DNA from: Adiantum capillus-veneris
Taxonomy: Eukaryota > Streptophyta > Polypodiopsida > Polypodiales > Pteridaceae
Reading direction: 5' to 3'
Assembly: GCA_014529385.2 (NCBI GenBank)
Contig: CM043954.1
Coordinates: 99,222,747-99,286,746, forward strand
Length of the DNA stretch: 64,000 bases
The position numbers and the translations under genes are program-made. Every line of letters begins with the position of its first letter. The first letter of the stretch is position 1. Below, piece by piece: positions 31,456-42,289 of the stretch. A model generated the notes under the pieces. It was given only the letters and a program-made list of their open reading frames with translations. It searched no databases and was not told the origin of the DNA.

Positions 31456-32329
31456 TTTGGTTTAATCCACAAAAACTGTCAATTGGTTGAATTTGGTGTT
31501 GATTAGCACAATTTTTGTTGCTCGTTTAAGCCTAATTTGCAATCACATGTGAGTCGTGCCCCTATTCGTTCAATTCGAAGCTAATTTGTAGCGCAATTAC
31601 TCGCACTAGCCAATTTCTAGCATGTAAAATTTTTAAAATTTGACTACCGCTCAACTGCTTTGAGTTTGTCAATTTCTTGCTTCTTTCAGCTGATCTCATT
31701 GTCTTTTGCACGGTCTGCTCGGTTTACGGCTCTTTTAGCTTTTTCGCGTTTGTTCAGTTTGCGATACACTACTTCCCGGCATTGATTTTTGCTTTTCTAA
31801 CGCTTTATGACTCATTCAAGTTTTTTCTGGCACTTCTGGTGACTTTCTTTTTTATTTTTCTAAATTGTTTGTGAAATTTTGACTTTTCTTAATTTTCTGA
31901 TATGTTTATAATTTTTTGTGATTTTTTTTGGGGAAAGTTTTGATTTTTTATGATTTTTTTGAGATTTTTATTTATTTTGATTTTTTCGTACAATTTTGGA
32001 TTTTTTGTGAGTCTTTTACTATTTTTGCGATTTTTCTAATTTTTTTAGAATTTCATGTGAGCTGTTATGATTTTTTTACTATTTTTATGATTTATTTGTG
32101 AGATTTTTGGGTTTTTAAAGAATCTTTGTGAATTTTGTTTTTTCATGAATTTTCTAAGAGGTTTTTAAATTTTTATGAGTTTTTTGATTTTATGGTGATT
32201 TTTTTGATCAATTTTGAATTTTTCTAGATTTTTCCTATTTGTTTAGAATTTTTTAAACTCTTTTTTGAAATTTTTATGATTTTCTATGTGATTTTTTTTT
32301 GGTGAATTTTATATATATATATGCGCGCG

Positions 32330-32378
<49 letters not shown>

Positions 32379-33384
32379 TCTTTAAAAAAAAATAAGTTTT
32401 CTATTTTTTTAATTTTCTGACTTTTTTAATTATTTTCTATTGGGTTTTGAATTATTTTATTGTTTTTATGATTTTTAATGGTTTTTTTGATAATTTTTTT
32501 TAAACTTATATACAAATTAATGAAATAAAATTGAGAAAAAAAAAGAAAATGAAATTTAAAGGGAAAGAAAACGAAATGAAATGGAATTAAAATGAAATCG
32601 AAACAAAATGAAATGAATCAATAAACATGAAATTGAAATAAAATGAAATGAACCAATACAAAAGTCAATGATACAATAAAAAGAAAAAGGCTAAAGACAA
32701 AAGGCTCCATAGCCTTTTTTTCCAGAAAATTATAATGTCTTCTTGTAGCGACGTTGTCGAGAAATTTGCGTTCTTGCCAGGAAAGCACCGGGCTTATGGC
32801 TGTGAGAGTTTGTGAGAGAACTCAACAAAAACTATATGAAGGAGTTAAACCATAGATGCCATGAAGACTAGGGTTTGGAAAGAAGTGAAATCAAAGAAAA
32901 CTCACTCTTTCTCTCTTGCACTCACACACACACAAAGAAAGAACGCAAAAGAGAATGTCAAAACAATACGAAGATGAAAACATCAAGGCTATGGTCATAT
33001 CGTATCATGGGTAATATGAAAGGGTTAATGGATGAGTTAATGGCATTCAATCTTAGCTGACCAAATAGGCTACGAATTGTTCTTTGGAATTGTAGTTTTG
33101 TGCTTACTATAATATAGATATTTTGTTTAGTGATTGGGATTAATTGTGTGTACAAATCCTCTTGGCTCATAGCAAGATAACTACGCTTACATCAAAAGAA
33201 AAATTATAGTCTATGAGAGGTAGTATGATGGGATCCGGTGATAGAAGTATTTCATTGAGCCTTTCAGGGCCGAAGAGAAACACTATACGTTGTTGAAAGT
33301 GTATTTTACGGCTAATCCATACGTTAATTCTAATAGATCGTACAGAGTGAAAGCGATAGAAATGATCATCATGTGGGTTATTCA
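31456..33384. other. Element C leader; low-complexity tracts
   Basis: No gene. From about 31870 to 32320 the + strand is dominated by T runs spaced by GA or TGA (GATTTTTT, ATGATTTTT). Then TATATATATATGCGCGCGCACG and a (CA)n run (about 32327-32371), another T-rich part, and an A/G-rich stretch at 32520-32700 built from GAAATGAAA-like words. The leader lies between the right LTR and the first coding frame. Confidence 0.6.
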
Positions 33385-33385
33385 T
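32958..33385 (-). repeat. Diverged tandem duplication in the element C leader
   Basis: Two consecutive - strand frames, 33170-32958 and 33385-33167, translate to related sequences: FQRTIRSLFGQLRLNAI / FQQRIVFLFGPERLNEI and NPFILPMIRYDHSLDVF / DPIILPLIDYNFSFDVS. DNA similarity is about 60% by eye. The unit is about 210 bp. Whether it is coding or just an old tandem repeat is unclear. Confidence 0.5.
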
Positions 33386-34618
33386 CTAGGATAGTATGTG
33401 AGAAATGTAGATATGAGAGAAGTGAAGAGATGAGAAGTTTCCCTCCCAAGCCCTATTCTTGCCCGTAGATAATAAGGATACTGCGGAGAGAGATGTACCT
33501 GTAGCAAAGAGAACCTAGAGAGGATGAATTACTAAGAATGAGAGAGATAGGTTTGGTTAAGGAGATGAGATTAGATACATATATATGTATATGTTGGATT
33601 AGAGATGAAAATGAAAACAACAAGAAATCAAGAAAACATCAATGTAGAACACATCTTACTTGAAACCCTTCGGCACCATTATTGATGGGAGAGAGAAGAA
33701 GAGTGGATAATTCCACTTTGATTGATACACCAAGTGCAAGAACTTCTTTGATTAGAGTTGATCTTCCAAGGTTAGCTTGTTGCAAGAATGGCTAGTCTCC
33801 CTCTAGGGAAAAGTGTAGGCTTGGGCTTATGTTAATGGCTAAGTACAATTAGGTGTTACTACTCACTCCCTCATGAATTCCTCTCATCAATGGCTTAAAT
33901 GATTGAGTTCCTTCCAAGGAAGAAGAGGTCCCCTTTTATAGGTGACGGGAACCCCCAAGGGTGAATAGGAATTGGAAAAGTTGGAAATGAGCTGTCCCTG
34001 CATGATGTGGGCAGACTGGGGTCCAGTATTTTGATCATATCTCCTCAACCGTGGCTCCAAATAAAAAAGTAAAAATATGGGCAAAAACTTCAGCTCATTA
34101 TTTACGATTTTCATTTTAAAATTGTTTTCCAGTTCGGATTGGAACCTTGTGTAAAATTTTCATCAAAATAGGGTCCATTTATGGTAGCAAAAGTCTTCAT
34201 GTGGTCTCCTTAGCCTAGACTTTCATTTAATTCCAAAAGACACCTCATGCCATATGAAAGCATGACATTGCTTCTTGACAAAGTTTTGTAATCATGCTTG
34301 CAATAATGCATTAAAATAAGTGTATCTTTGAAATCATGCCACCTAGTGTCCCACTAGGATTTGATTTTCTCCTAGTAGCTATTTAAAAAGAAATATAAGA
34401 AAAGTATAAAAAATACATAGAATATATATATATTGGAGTTTACCTTAGATATAGGATCTAGCTAGGGTGTGAGATGATAATGAAATAGTAGAAATAAAGA
34501 ATCAATGCTTTTTGCCCCAAGTTAAAGAGGCGGAGCTATTGATGCTTTTCCCATAGTATTTTCTGATGGTAAAGTAAGGATATGTTACCCTTGAGAAAAA
34601 TAATAGGATGAGATAGAA
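33385..34618. repeat. Dispersed repeat, copy 1
   Basis: From ATTCATCTAGGATA to AATAATAGGATGAGATAGAA this aligns with 47283-48407 (shared words include CCCTCCCAAGCCCTATTC, GAAGAAGAGGTCCCC, CTGTCCCTGCATGATGTGG). Indels are frequent. The ends do not show TG...CA, so I cannot call it an LTR. Confidence 0.75.
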
Positions 34619-35348
34619 GTAACACACATTCATCAATTAGCGATTGAAACTTATCAAATTCACGCGCCACCAATTCTTAAAAATTTCGGCATTACGACAA
34701 AACACTATATTAGTGAATTTGGGAATTTACCAATTCCCACTTTCAAAACAAGCTTAAGATTTGACCACATGGTCAAATCTTAACCAATGTTTTGAGAGCA
34801 TGGCTCAAAAGGCCTTTTCAAGTGCTACCTTATGAAAGTCTTTGATTTTTTAAAAAATTTGAGATTTTTTCATAGGGCCAAATCTTCAAGACATTGGTGA
34901 TTCCCAAATTGGGTTTAAAGTCTCAACGTGAAAATGAATAATTGCAAAATTTTCAATCCCTAACATCACATTGCATTGCATCAACATAGCATAGCATTAC
35001 ATTGCATCATCATAATGGGATCTCTATACAATTCTACACATCTCTAGATTCTAGGGAGGTTGAGAATACCACCTTAATTACCTTCCGTTGAAGATCAATT
35101 GAATGGTCGAATGCTCCAATCCTCCATAGCATATTAGTAAGTTAGCAAAAATTAGTCAAATTAGCAAGGGGTTAGTGAGAAATTAGAGTGTGTAAACACA
35201 CAATTGGCAAGATACGGTTACAGATTAGGGAATTATGAATACAATGCTTCATGCACACACATCCAAAATCCATAAAAACATAAACACACAAGTGAAATTA
35301 GTGAGGGAACGCATTCGTTTATGCCACAATTACACTAGCATAAGACAT

Positions 35349-35366
35349 CATCCCTGCAACGCCAAA
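35349..35366 (-). other. Primer-binding site of element C
   Basis: The - strand reads TTTGGCGTTGCAGGGATG directly inside the right LTR. It resembles the TGGCGCCGTTGCCGGGGA-type sites of plant Athila/Tat gypsy elements, with two bases missing. This supports a gypsy origin. Confidence 0.6.
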
Positions 35367-36314
35367 TGTTGGGGGTTCCATCATTGCAATAGCTCCAATG
35401 ACCAACAAAATTATCAATCCGGAGGGATGAGCTACCCGGCTAAGGTATGGAAACATTCACACGGTTAGTGAGCTAATCGTGGCAACACAAATGGTTAACT
35501 ATACGAGGTGAGCTTCTCGGCCTATGGAGGAGCAAAGCGGCAATGAAAGGAAATCTCCATATCCACTTCTTTCCACCTCCAATCAACCCAATCACACACA
35601 CTACGATTGTAAGACACACACAACACTAATCCTATCATGCAACACACTAATCGGAAGCACACACACATAGATCTATTGAGCACCACACTCCAATCAAACC
35701 TACATGCACACACGAGCAAAAGAGGGCAATCACACAAGATTAGAGAGGGATTAACCACTAATTAGTTAAGATCTAGTTAATCTAAGCATCATAGGCAATT
35801 TAGTTAATCTAAGCATCATAGGCAATCATAAGAGGTAAGAGAGAGGCATAGTGAGAGAGAATGAATCTTTGATTAGTGTTAGTCAAGTCTCATGAGCAAG
35901 AAGAAGCTGAAGGACTCCATATCCACACACCTCAAGAGCTCTCACCAAAGAGTGCTCTCAACAATTGCCTTGAGGACCCTAATTTCTTTTACACATTGCC
36001 TTATATACCTAGGTTAAAAATATGCAATGTCCGGGCGCCCAAGGCCTTTAGGACTCACCACTTACTGAATCTGCAACCTAGGCACAATAAGCGACCTATT
36101 CTTTACAACTTGGAACTCCCATTGAGCCCGTAACACATTAAAATATTACAATGGCTTGAAATATTACGGGAATTTACAATACGTGACCATTTTGGGAAAA
36201 CATGGAAAATGTGCAACTCCAATCTTTACTGCTTCTTTTCATTCATCCTCGATGTGCATTCATATGTCTTCGTTCTTTAGTAGCTTCTATTAACTGATGT
36301 TGACTCAGTTAACA
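35367..36314 (-). repeat. 5' LTR of element C
   Basis: Begins TGTTGGGGGTTCCATC and ends TGACTCAGTTAACA (948 bp). It is longer than its mate mainly by a ~27-bp tandem duplication near 35780-35825 (TAGTTAATCTAAGCATCATA occurs twice). Confidence 0.92.
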
Positions 36315-36929
36315 TGACCAAACTGGCATAGAAATGGCCCTCGATAAAACTTAAAACCACTAAAACTTGGCAACCAGGAGTCATATTGCCGATCTGAAAA
36401 GACCAACATGCTCCATAAATCAAGCACTACACCACCCCCATAGCTCCAAATTGGCTTAGACTACATGGCATCACCTGCCCTTTCCGTCTCAGATCTGCAA
36501 TTATCTCCAACTTCAAACTACCATAACTTGGGCACCGTGTCTTCGTTTGACACTTTAGGCTCTGCATTTCTAAGCCAAAAAACATCACTTTGGACATTCT
36601 TCACCTGCCACCATTTCAGGACCAATCTGGAGCCCTTTTGACCCATTAAACCACATAATCATACATATTAGCTTCTACTTGTCTGCCTAGGCTCTTTATA
36701 ACTACTATAGCCCTTTGCTATGTACCTACTAGCCTGTATATTTCTGCTTGTACCACCTTCTATGGTAGACACACTTTGGGTTCACGAACGTTATATAGGG
36801 GGATACTGAACGATGAAACCCCCAAGTTATAACCATTAGCAAATTGAAACTACACATCACCAGTGCCCACTGTGTCAAACACATAATTGTTTTAAAGATG
36901 GTGTAACATGAAATGATGCACCATAATCA
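36315..36929. other. No gene seen
   Basis: Flank of element C. No supported frame. Some wording resembles 25030-25160 on the other side of the element. Confidence 0.4.
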
Positions 36930-38130
36930 ATGATCCATTTTTTAAAGATAGTAGTGGAACTTTCAACTAAAATATCATAGTCAAGAGATGAAAAGAGCAA
37001 CACAATCTCCATGTGATTTCGTTGCATTTACTTCTTCAATCTTTACAAATGAACCTTTCTACTAATCTTTGTCTTGAAATTACTTACTTGTAGCTTTTCT
37101 TCATCTTTCTTACATCTTTGCAAACAAACCTTTCTACTCACCTTTGTCTTGAACTTGCTTACTTGTAGCTTTCCTTTTATCTATCTTCCATCTAATTTTT
37201 ATTTTTTTTGTTGTGAATGACTAGGATTATTTCAATGGTAACACTTTATGCCATGATGAGAACAACATTTGATTCTTGACTTTTCTTTTTCTACAGATTC
37301 TTTCTTGACTACGATCTACACCAAACACTAAGAGTGGTAGAACCTTTCTCACTATCAATGCTTTTCTTGTTCATCTCTTCATTCAACAAAGAACAATAAG
37401 AGTATTAGAACCTTTTTCACTATCATTTTTCTTCCTATTCATCTCTTTAGTCAACAAAGAACTAGAAACCTTATCCATGGGGAGTTCATTCCCTGTAAAC
37501 TGAAACTAATTTCCTAACGGGAAGTATCCCAACTTTCTCACAAAGTGGACATTACAAACATAGCTTTCAGGCTATCATTAAGAGGAACCTTTCGTGCAAT
37601 CAACTGGCTAAAAATTGCATTGAACTTGTTCATGAAATCACTGTAAGATTGTTACTAGTTGTTGTAGTAAAGTATCCCAACTTTCTGGCAAAGTGGTCAT
37701 TAGAAACATAGCTTTTAGGATATCATTAACATGAACCTTTTGTGAAACGAACTAGCTTAAAATTGCATTGAACTTGTTCAAGTAATCTGAAACTGAACTC
37801 CCTTCTTTCATGCAATAAGCAACAAGATTATTTAGCCAATAGACTTGTAATGTAGCACTATTCTAATCATAAAGATTTCATAAATGTTGCCATAATACAT
37901 AAGCATCTCCTTCAACATCTTCCACATTGTAGTACACATCCATAACTAAATGGTAGACTTAGCTAGCTCATCTAGCTCTTCGCATTCTTCCAAATCCATG
38001 TTCTAGCATTTGACACCTTAGGCTTAACCTACTTGTTTTAAACCAAAACATTCATGATTTGTAATAAGAAAAGTTGTCTCCATCGAAATTTTCAATGTTA
38101 ATCAAAGAACTATCCAAGAAGAATCCATAA
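36930..38130 (-). pseudogene. gag: Heavily decayed copia gag relic
   Basis: Fragments in shifting frames on the - strand follow copia gag order: LNIENFDGDNFSYY near 38100, a WQHL / NLYD region near 37900, MKEGSSVSDYLNKFNAILS and KVHVNDILKAMFLMTTLP near 37700-37800, and a zinc-knuckle trace CYH-stop-NNPSHSQQ near 37220 in which the second Cys codon is TGA. An internal tandem duplication (period 148 bp, 37523 and 37671) repeats the middle. Same general family as copia-1 gag. No pol follows. Confidence 0.7.
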
Positions 38131-38694
38131 TGCCACTAAAGGGCAAGAATAATCTTGATAAGCATTTGGCGGAGTTTCAATCAATTGAGTAAATTTTGAA
38201 TCAACAAACACATTAGAATCCAAAAGAATGAATGAAAAGATAAAGAGATGTTCAACCAATCACAACCATGAAATTCACGTGAAAATTTTGGTAGATTTTC
38301 GTTATGCGAGGAATTTTTATAGTGTGCTCCATGCTTGAAAGGTGTTTCGTAAATCTCTACAGGTGTTTATCACATGTGTTTTCGACAACGTAATAGTTAT
38401 TACTTCCGATGGTGTGATTTGTGCAAGGCTATAAAGGCATTCATTTTTCTTACCATTTGCATGCTAGCATTGTTTGGTGCCCCCTTAGAGGACAAGTGCT
38501 CCCATGCTCCAATTCTTGTAAAATATGTCTATTCTACAGGCAAATAATGTAAAGGGGCTGTGGGTCCTTATGGACAACCGCCTATGTATGTGCAAATTGT
38601 GGACAACACTTGAGGCGGTCGTATAATTGGATTGCAGCCTTTTGTTAGGTTTAATGGCCATGTGACTGACCGCCCATTACTAACTGCTACTAAC

Positions 38695-39060
38695 TTTCTT
38701 GGAGATCCTTCTTCAAGACTGTACATCCAATTCTACCACAGAGGCAGAGTATGTTGCATTGAGTGAGGCATGCAAAGAAGTATTTGGCTTGCTCGCCTAC
38801 TGAAAGATCTTGGATTGGAGTAGTGTACACCAGTTCTTCATTGTGATAGTTAGAGTGCTATTGCCTTGGCTAAAAATCTAGTGTTTCATTCCAGAACAAA
38901 ACACATTGATGTGTGTTATCACTTCAGTCGTGAATGCCTGGCAAACAAGAGCCTTGATTTAGTGAATATTTTTACATCAGAGAACACAGCGGATGCACTT
39001 ACTAAAATTCTCTCCAGCCATCAGTTTTAGCACTGTCGTGAGTTGATGGGCATTGGGTGA
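38695..39060 (+). pseudogene. pol: copia-G RNase H remnant
   Basis: Reads, with frameshifts, STTEAEYVALSEACKE, then LHCDS and a stop, SAIALAKNLVFHSRTKHID and NTADALTKILSSHQF, ending at TGA 39058-39060. These are the last motifs of copia RNase H. Catalytic residues are partly present, but the frame is broken. Confidence 0.88.
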
Positions 39061-39090
39061 AGAGTGGCTCTCTTCCATTCTTATGGTCTC

Positions 39091-39138
39091 CCACATTGGC
39101 CATCAAGTGGGAGAATGTTAGGTATAATGGCCATGTGG
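39091..39138 (+). repeat. Inverted repeat around the copia-G polypurine tract
   Basis: Arm 39091-39103 (CCACATTGGCCAT) and arm 39127-39138 (ATGGCCATGTGG) pair with one bulge; the loop holds the polypurine tract AAGTGGGAGAA and the LTR start. It is equivalent to 5366-5415 in copia-1. Confidence 0.7.
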
Positions 39139-39338
39139 CTGACCACCCATCACTAACTGCTACTAACCCTAAGTGTACAACTGTACAACTTAGTGCATAA
39201 GATAGAGAAGAAAGAAAGGGGGTACAGAGTATGTGTCGGCTCTCCCCCTCCAATCTATTGTGTGGATATGGTGGTATGTGTGTGTGAGTGTGTGCATGCG
39301 TATTTCTCTTTTGCTATACTCCGAGATCCTCCCCTTCA
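39116..39338 (+). repeat. 3' LTR of copia-G
   Basis: Starts TGTTAGGTATAATGGCC after the polypurine tract and ends CCCCTTCA before the CCTTT duplication. The first 52 bp match 38643-38694. Confidence 0.88.
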
Positions 39339-39478
39339 CCTTTGGAGGGTCGTGAGGTTTTGTGAAGCCAAGCAGTAGGGGCCAGGTTACCCAGTGTAAG
39401 GTGGATTAGGTACTCGAGTGATCCATTGACATCCCTTGAGCTTTTGACGTCACATGTAAGTGTTTTTGTCAATCAAAC

Positions 39479-40110
39479 ATGGCAGACAAGTTTCCACAGT
39501 TTCATGGATTGCCTAATGAGAATGCATAGACTTTTATTGAAAAATTGGAAGTAAATTGCTTACTGCAAAATATGCTAGACCAATCTATATTGTTGCAGCT
39601 GTTGCAATACAGTTAAGAGGATGAGGCAAAAGTTTGGTTACACAATCATGAAGAGTTGGTGTAGGCACAAACTCCAAGGCAAGGTTTTGGACTACAATCG
39701 TGTGAAGCAAGCTTCCTGGCATAGTAATCAAATCCATTAAAGTACCTGAAAGCAAGCTTCCTGATGAAGTTTGGCATGAAATTTTGGGGTACACTTAAAA
39801 GATTAATCAAAGTGTTGATGATTTGTCATGTAGTTCACCCATTTATGGGATAAATGGGCCCGAGATTTGAGAAATGAAATCCCTCTATCCATGTTAAAGA
39901 AGGACCATTTTGTGGCGAACTTAAAAGAAAGTCTGAAGTTCAAAGTTGAGCTGAAAAGGCCCACTACCTTTGAGGAAGCAATCACTATCACTAGGGAGAA
40001 AGAATAAAAGGCTCAAAGAAACAATGAGTATGGGAAAGCAGTCCTTGTGCAAAGTAATGGTGACCAAAATGAGGGAAATCAGGTAGAGGCTAGAGCCCAA
40101 CTAAGGACAT
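39479..40110 (+). pseudogene. gag: gypsy-E gag relic
   Basis: The ATG at 39479 gives MADKFPQFHGLPNENA, then a stop. Later fragments in other frames follow gag order: DEVWHEILGYT-like, SVDD-like, LKKDHFVANLKESLKFKVEL and PTTFEEAITITREKE. The same pieces occur in gypsy-F. At least five frame breaks. The zinc-knuckle part is missing because the element ends near 40120. Confidence 0.8.
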
Positions 40111-40119
40111 CATGACAAA

Positions 40120-41190
40120 GTTTGTCTCGTGGAGATGTCCATAGAGGATCCATAGGCAAAAAAACACATGAGAGATAAAAGAGTTATGGCCACTCGAACA
40201 TGGGGGTGTACTCTTTCTTGCTAAAAAATGAGCTCTCTGGAAGTTGTACAGGTGCTGCAGCTATTAAAATGGGGGCTCCCTTATCTTTTATTCCCCAAAA
40301 ATATTCTCTCTCTTCTCAGCTGACAAGGCTTCCTTGCAAGACTCCTTTTTATTGGTCCTTTTTTGGCTCAAATTGGGCATGAAATGGGCAATGGTGACCT
40401 TTTGACCAAGGGAGATGGTGGGGGCAAATGTCCAACGGACAAAAATGAGTGTCCAGACACCTATTCAACTGGTGGGAATCCAAAAATGTGCTATCTCCCT
40501 CCCCATGAGTCCAAGAGCCCCTCCAAAGCAAGCCTTGAGAGCTCCTCACAAGTTGATACACCCATAATGGGCTCCCCGTTTAGCCTATATACCCCCCATG
40601 GACTTTCCACTTTTTCCTTCCCATATGGGATAATCCCCCCACCACATGGAACTTCCTCCTCAATCTTCCCAAAACCCCTTTGTGCCCAATAAATTTCTAG
40701 ATTTCCTCCCAAGCAAGAGAGCTTCTCAGAAAACCTTCCCCCAAGCATAACTTGCTACTCCGATCACCGAATGACACAACGTAACACACGGTTGGATCCC
40801 AAGTACTTGTCTACTTCTAGAATTCTTAAACCTCAGCATTTCTAATTTCAATCATCAAGTTGGCCCAAGTGCCTATGTCGCATGAACCCGCAATCACCTT
40901 CTTAGTTAAGACCGCCCACTTCAGATGCCCAGAACTCATGACGTACAAGTGCGATTCACGAGCTATAAAGCATGGCTGAAAATATTTATTAAAAACCATG
41001 TCTTGGGGACTCAAACAACCCAAAATATCAGCATTCAAGCTTGGAAAAATCACACCTTCGTACATGAATTTTTACATGGTCGCTTCCAAGACTTGCAGGG
41101 CTATATCCACATATATACATGAGGCTAGTGGGCAAGCTTTTTGGCATGGCTTAGTAACTTTATGCTCATCCAAAAAATGCATGACAACGT
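40120..41190 (-). repeat. Inverted LTR segment of the gypsy-E/F family
   Basis: The reverse complement aligns with about 58170-59330 of gypsy-F (TTATCTTTTATCCC..., GGACTTGTGCATCATG-like and GCCTCATGTATATATGTG-like stretches). It lies head-on against the gypsy-E gag, so gypsy-E and this LTR piece are in opposite orientation. This is either an inversion or a second insertion. Confidence 0.75.
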
Positions 41191-42289
41191 GAGTGTCTCC
41201 AAACAAAAAGGACGTGTATCGAAAGCGTCTGGGGAAAAAATCTTACATAAAGCATCCAATACATTTGCTTGATGAGTCACATATATGCTTTAAGAGTGCT
41301 TGAATTATTTTGTTCTCTTGCATTCTCTAGTATAGATACCATCCATACAAGTAGTAACTGCATATAGGTAGTATTACATCATGCATAATGTGGTTTATGA
41401 ATCCCCAGAGGTGTGTACACTCCAAAAGGAAATCTTTTGGTACACTTGGAGCACAAATATAAAGTCAAATATATTTTACTATCACCATTGCAAGCACCAT
41501 ATTCATAGTATGTATGAACTCTTCAACCACCAATTTATACTCATGGATCTCCTAAAATACTTGGAACCATGAAGAATACCTTTATCTTAGGTAGAAGCTA
41601 GTATGAGGTCAAACAAGTACTTTAAGTATACATAAAAGCAAAAATAAGTACATTGGGCCAAAGTGCATAGACTAGGTACTTTAGAACTACCAATTTTGCT
41701 ACATGTACCTTGTAGAAATATATTACATTGAAGATTACCTAGAGTACCTACATTTAGATGGTAGTAATACTACTATGTCAAAGGGTTTGGTGCTCAAAAG
41801 CACTAATGTAAAATCATAAGTTCTATTAGGGTCCTCTTGGACAACGAATGTAGATTTAATGGTAGTTCAAAATGACCTTTGTAAACTCATAGGTCCTTTA
41901 AAACCATGACAATACAACTAATAGGCTCTCTTGGGCTACTTGGAAGCTTCAAAAGGACCTTGACATTAGGTAGAAACTAGCATGCAACCACCAACATGTA
42001 CTTTCAAAATATAAACTCTAGGTATATAGGTACTTTAGATGTACTCTTTGAGGTACTTATTGAAGTATTAATTTCAAGGACTTAGGTACTTTGCAGAAAT
42101 TGGTACTTCATAAAGTACCATTTATAGTGGCTTAGGTACTTTAGTACCTAGCAAAAGGTTTAAAAAAGTACCATGCTAGGTATCATGTTCAAGTTGTAAT
42201 GACTTTAACCTTTTCTTCACTACATGTTTTGATGAGATTTTCTTTTCATTGGACTGGTGGAATTTTATAGAAGTTTCCAGATGCAATAT
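41191..42289. other. No gene seen; GTAC-rich stretch
   Basis: From about 41600 to 42190 the motif GTACTTT, or its reverse AAAGTAC, and close variants recur (AGGTACTTTAG, AAAGTACC), well over a dozen GTAC cores in 600 bp. No frame is supported. Possibly a decayed repeat. Confidence 0.5.

Larger units (their letters stand above)
25224..36314 (-). mobile_element. 11-kb LTR retroelement without visible RT (element C)
   Basis: Two LTRs in direct orientation (25224-26142 and 35367-36314) enclose about 9.2 kb. On the - strand a gypsy-type primer site follows the right LTR and a polypurine tract precedes the left LTR, fixing the orientation. The coding part (31455 to about 27300) gives a repeat-rich protein, a CCHC knuckle and protease-like segments, but no RT, RNase H or integrase motif was found. 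It therefore looks like a large non-autonomous derivative. A dispersed ~1.2-kb repeat (33385-34618) lies in its leader. The flanks GGGCC and TGACC do not match as a target duplication. Confidence 0.8.
38643..39338 (+). mobile_element. Copia deletion derivative (copia-G) nested in gypsy-E
   Basis: CCTTT at 38638-38642 and 39339-39343 is the target duplication; uninterrupted gypsy-F reads AGCCTTTGGAGG at the same point, confirming the insertion site. The insert has the first 52 bp of its 5' LTR (TGTTAGGTTTAATGGCC), then jumps into the 3' end of pol, a polypurine tract and a full 223-bp 3' LTR. Nearly all internal sequence was deleted after or during insertion. Confidence 0.9.
38330..40120 (+). 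mobile_element. Gypsy fragment (gypsy-E), same family as gypsy-F
   Basis: The end of an LTR/leader (38330-38642 and 39339-39470) and a gag relic align with 59390-60400 of gypsy-F. It is interrupted by copia-G at 38643-39338 with a clean 5-bp duplication. After about 40120 the homology ends and inverted LTR sequence begins. Protease and pol are absent. Confidence 0.8.

Noticed and set aside
33385-34618. Calling the dispersed repeat pair an LTR pair of one element
   Set aside because: Copies lie 13 kb apart across unrelated elements and lack TG...CA ends; one is nested in the element C leader.
25224-36314. A 5-bp target duplication for element C
   Set aside because: The flanks GGGCC and TGACC do not match; recombination between elements or wrong borders are possible.
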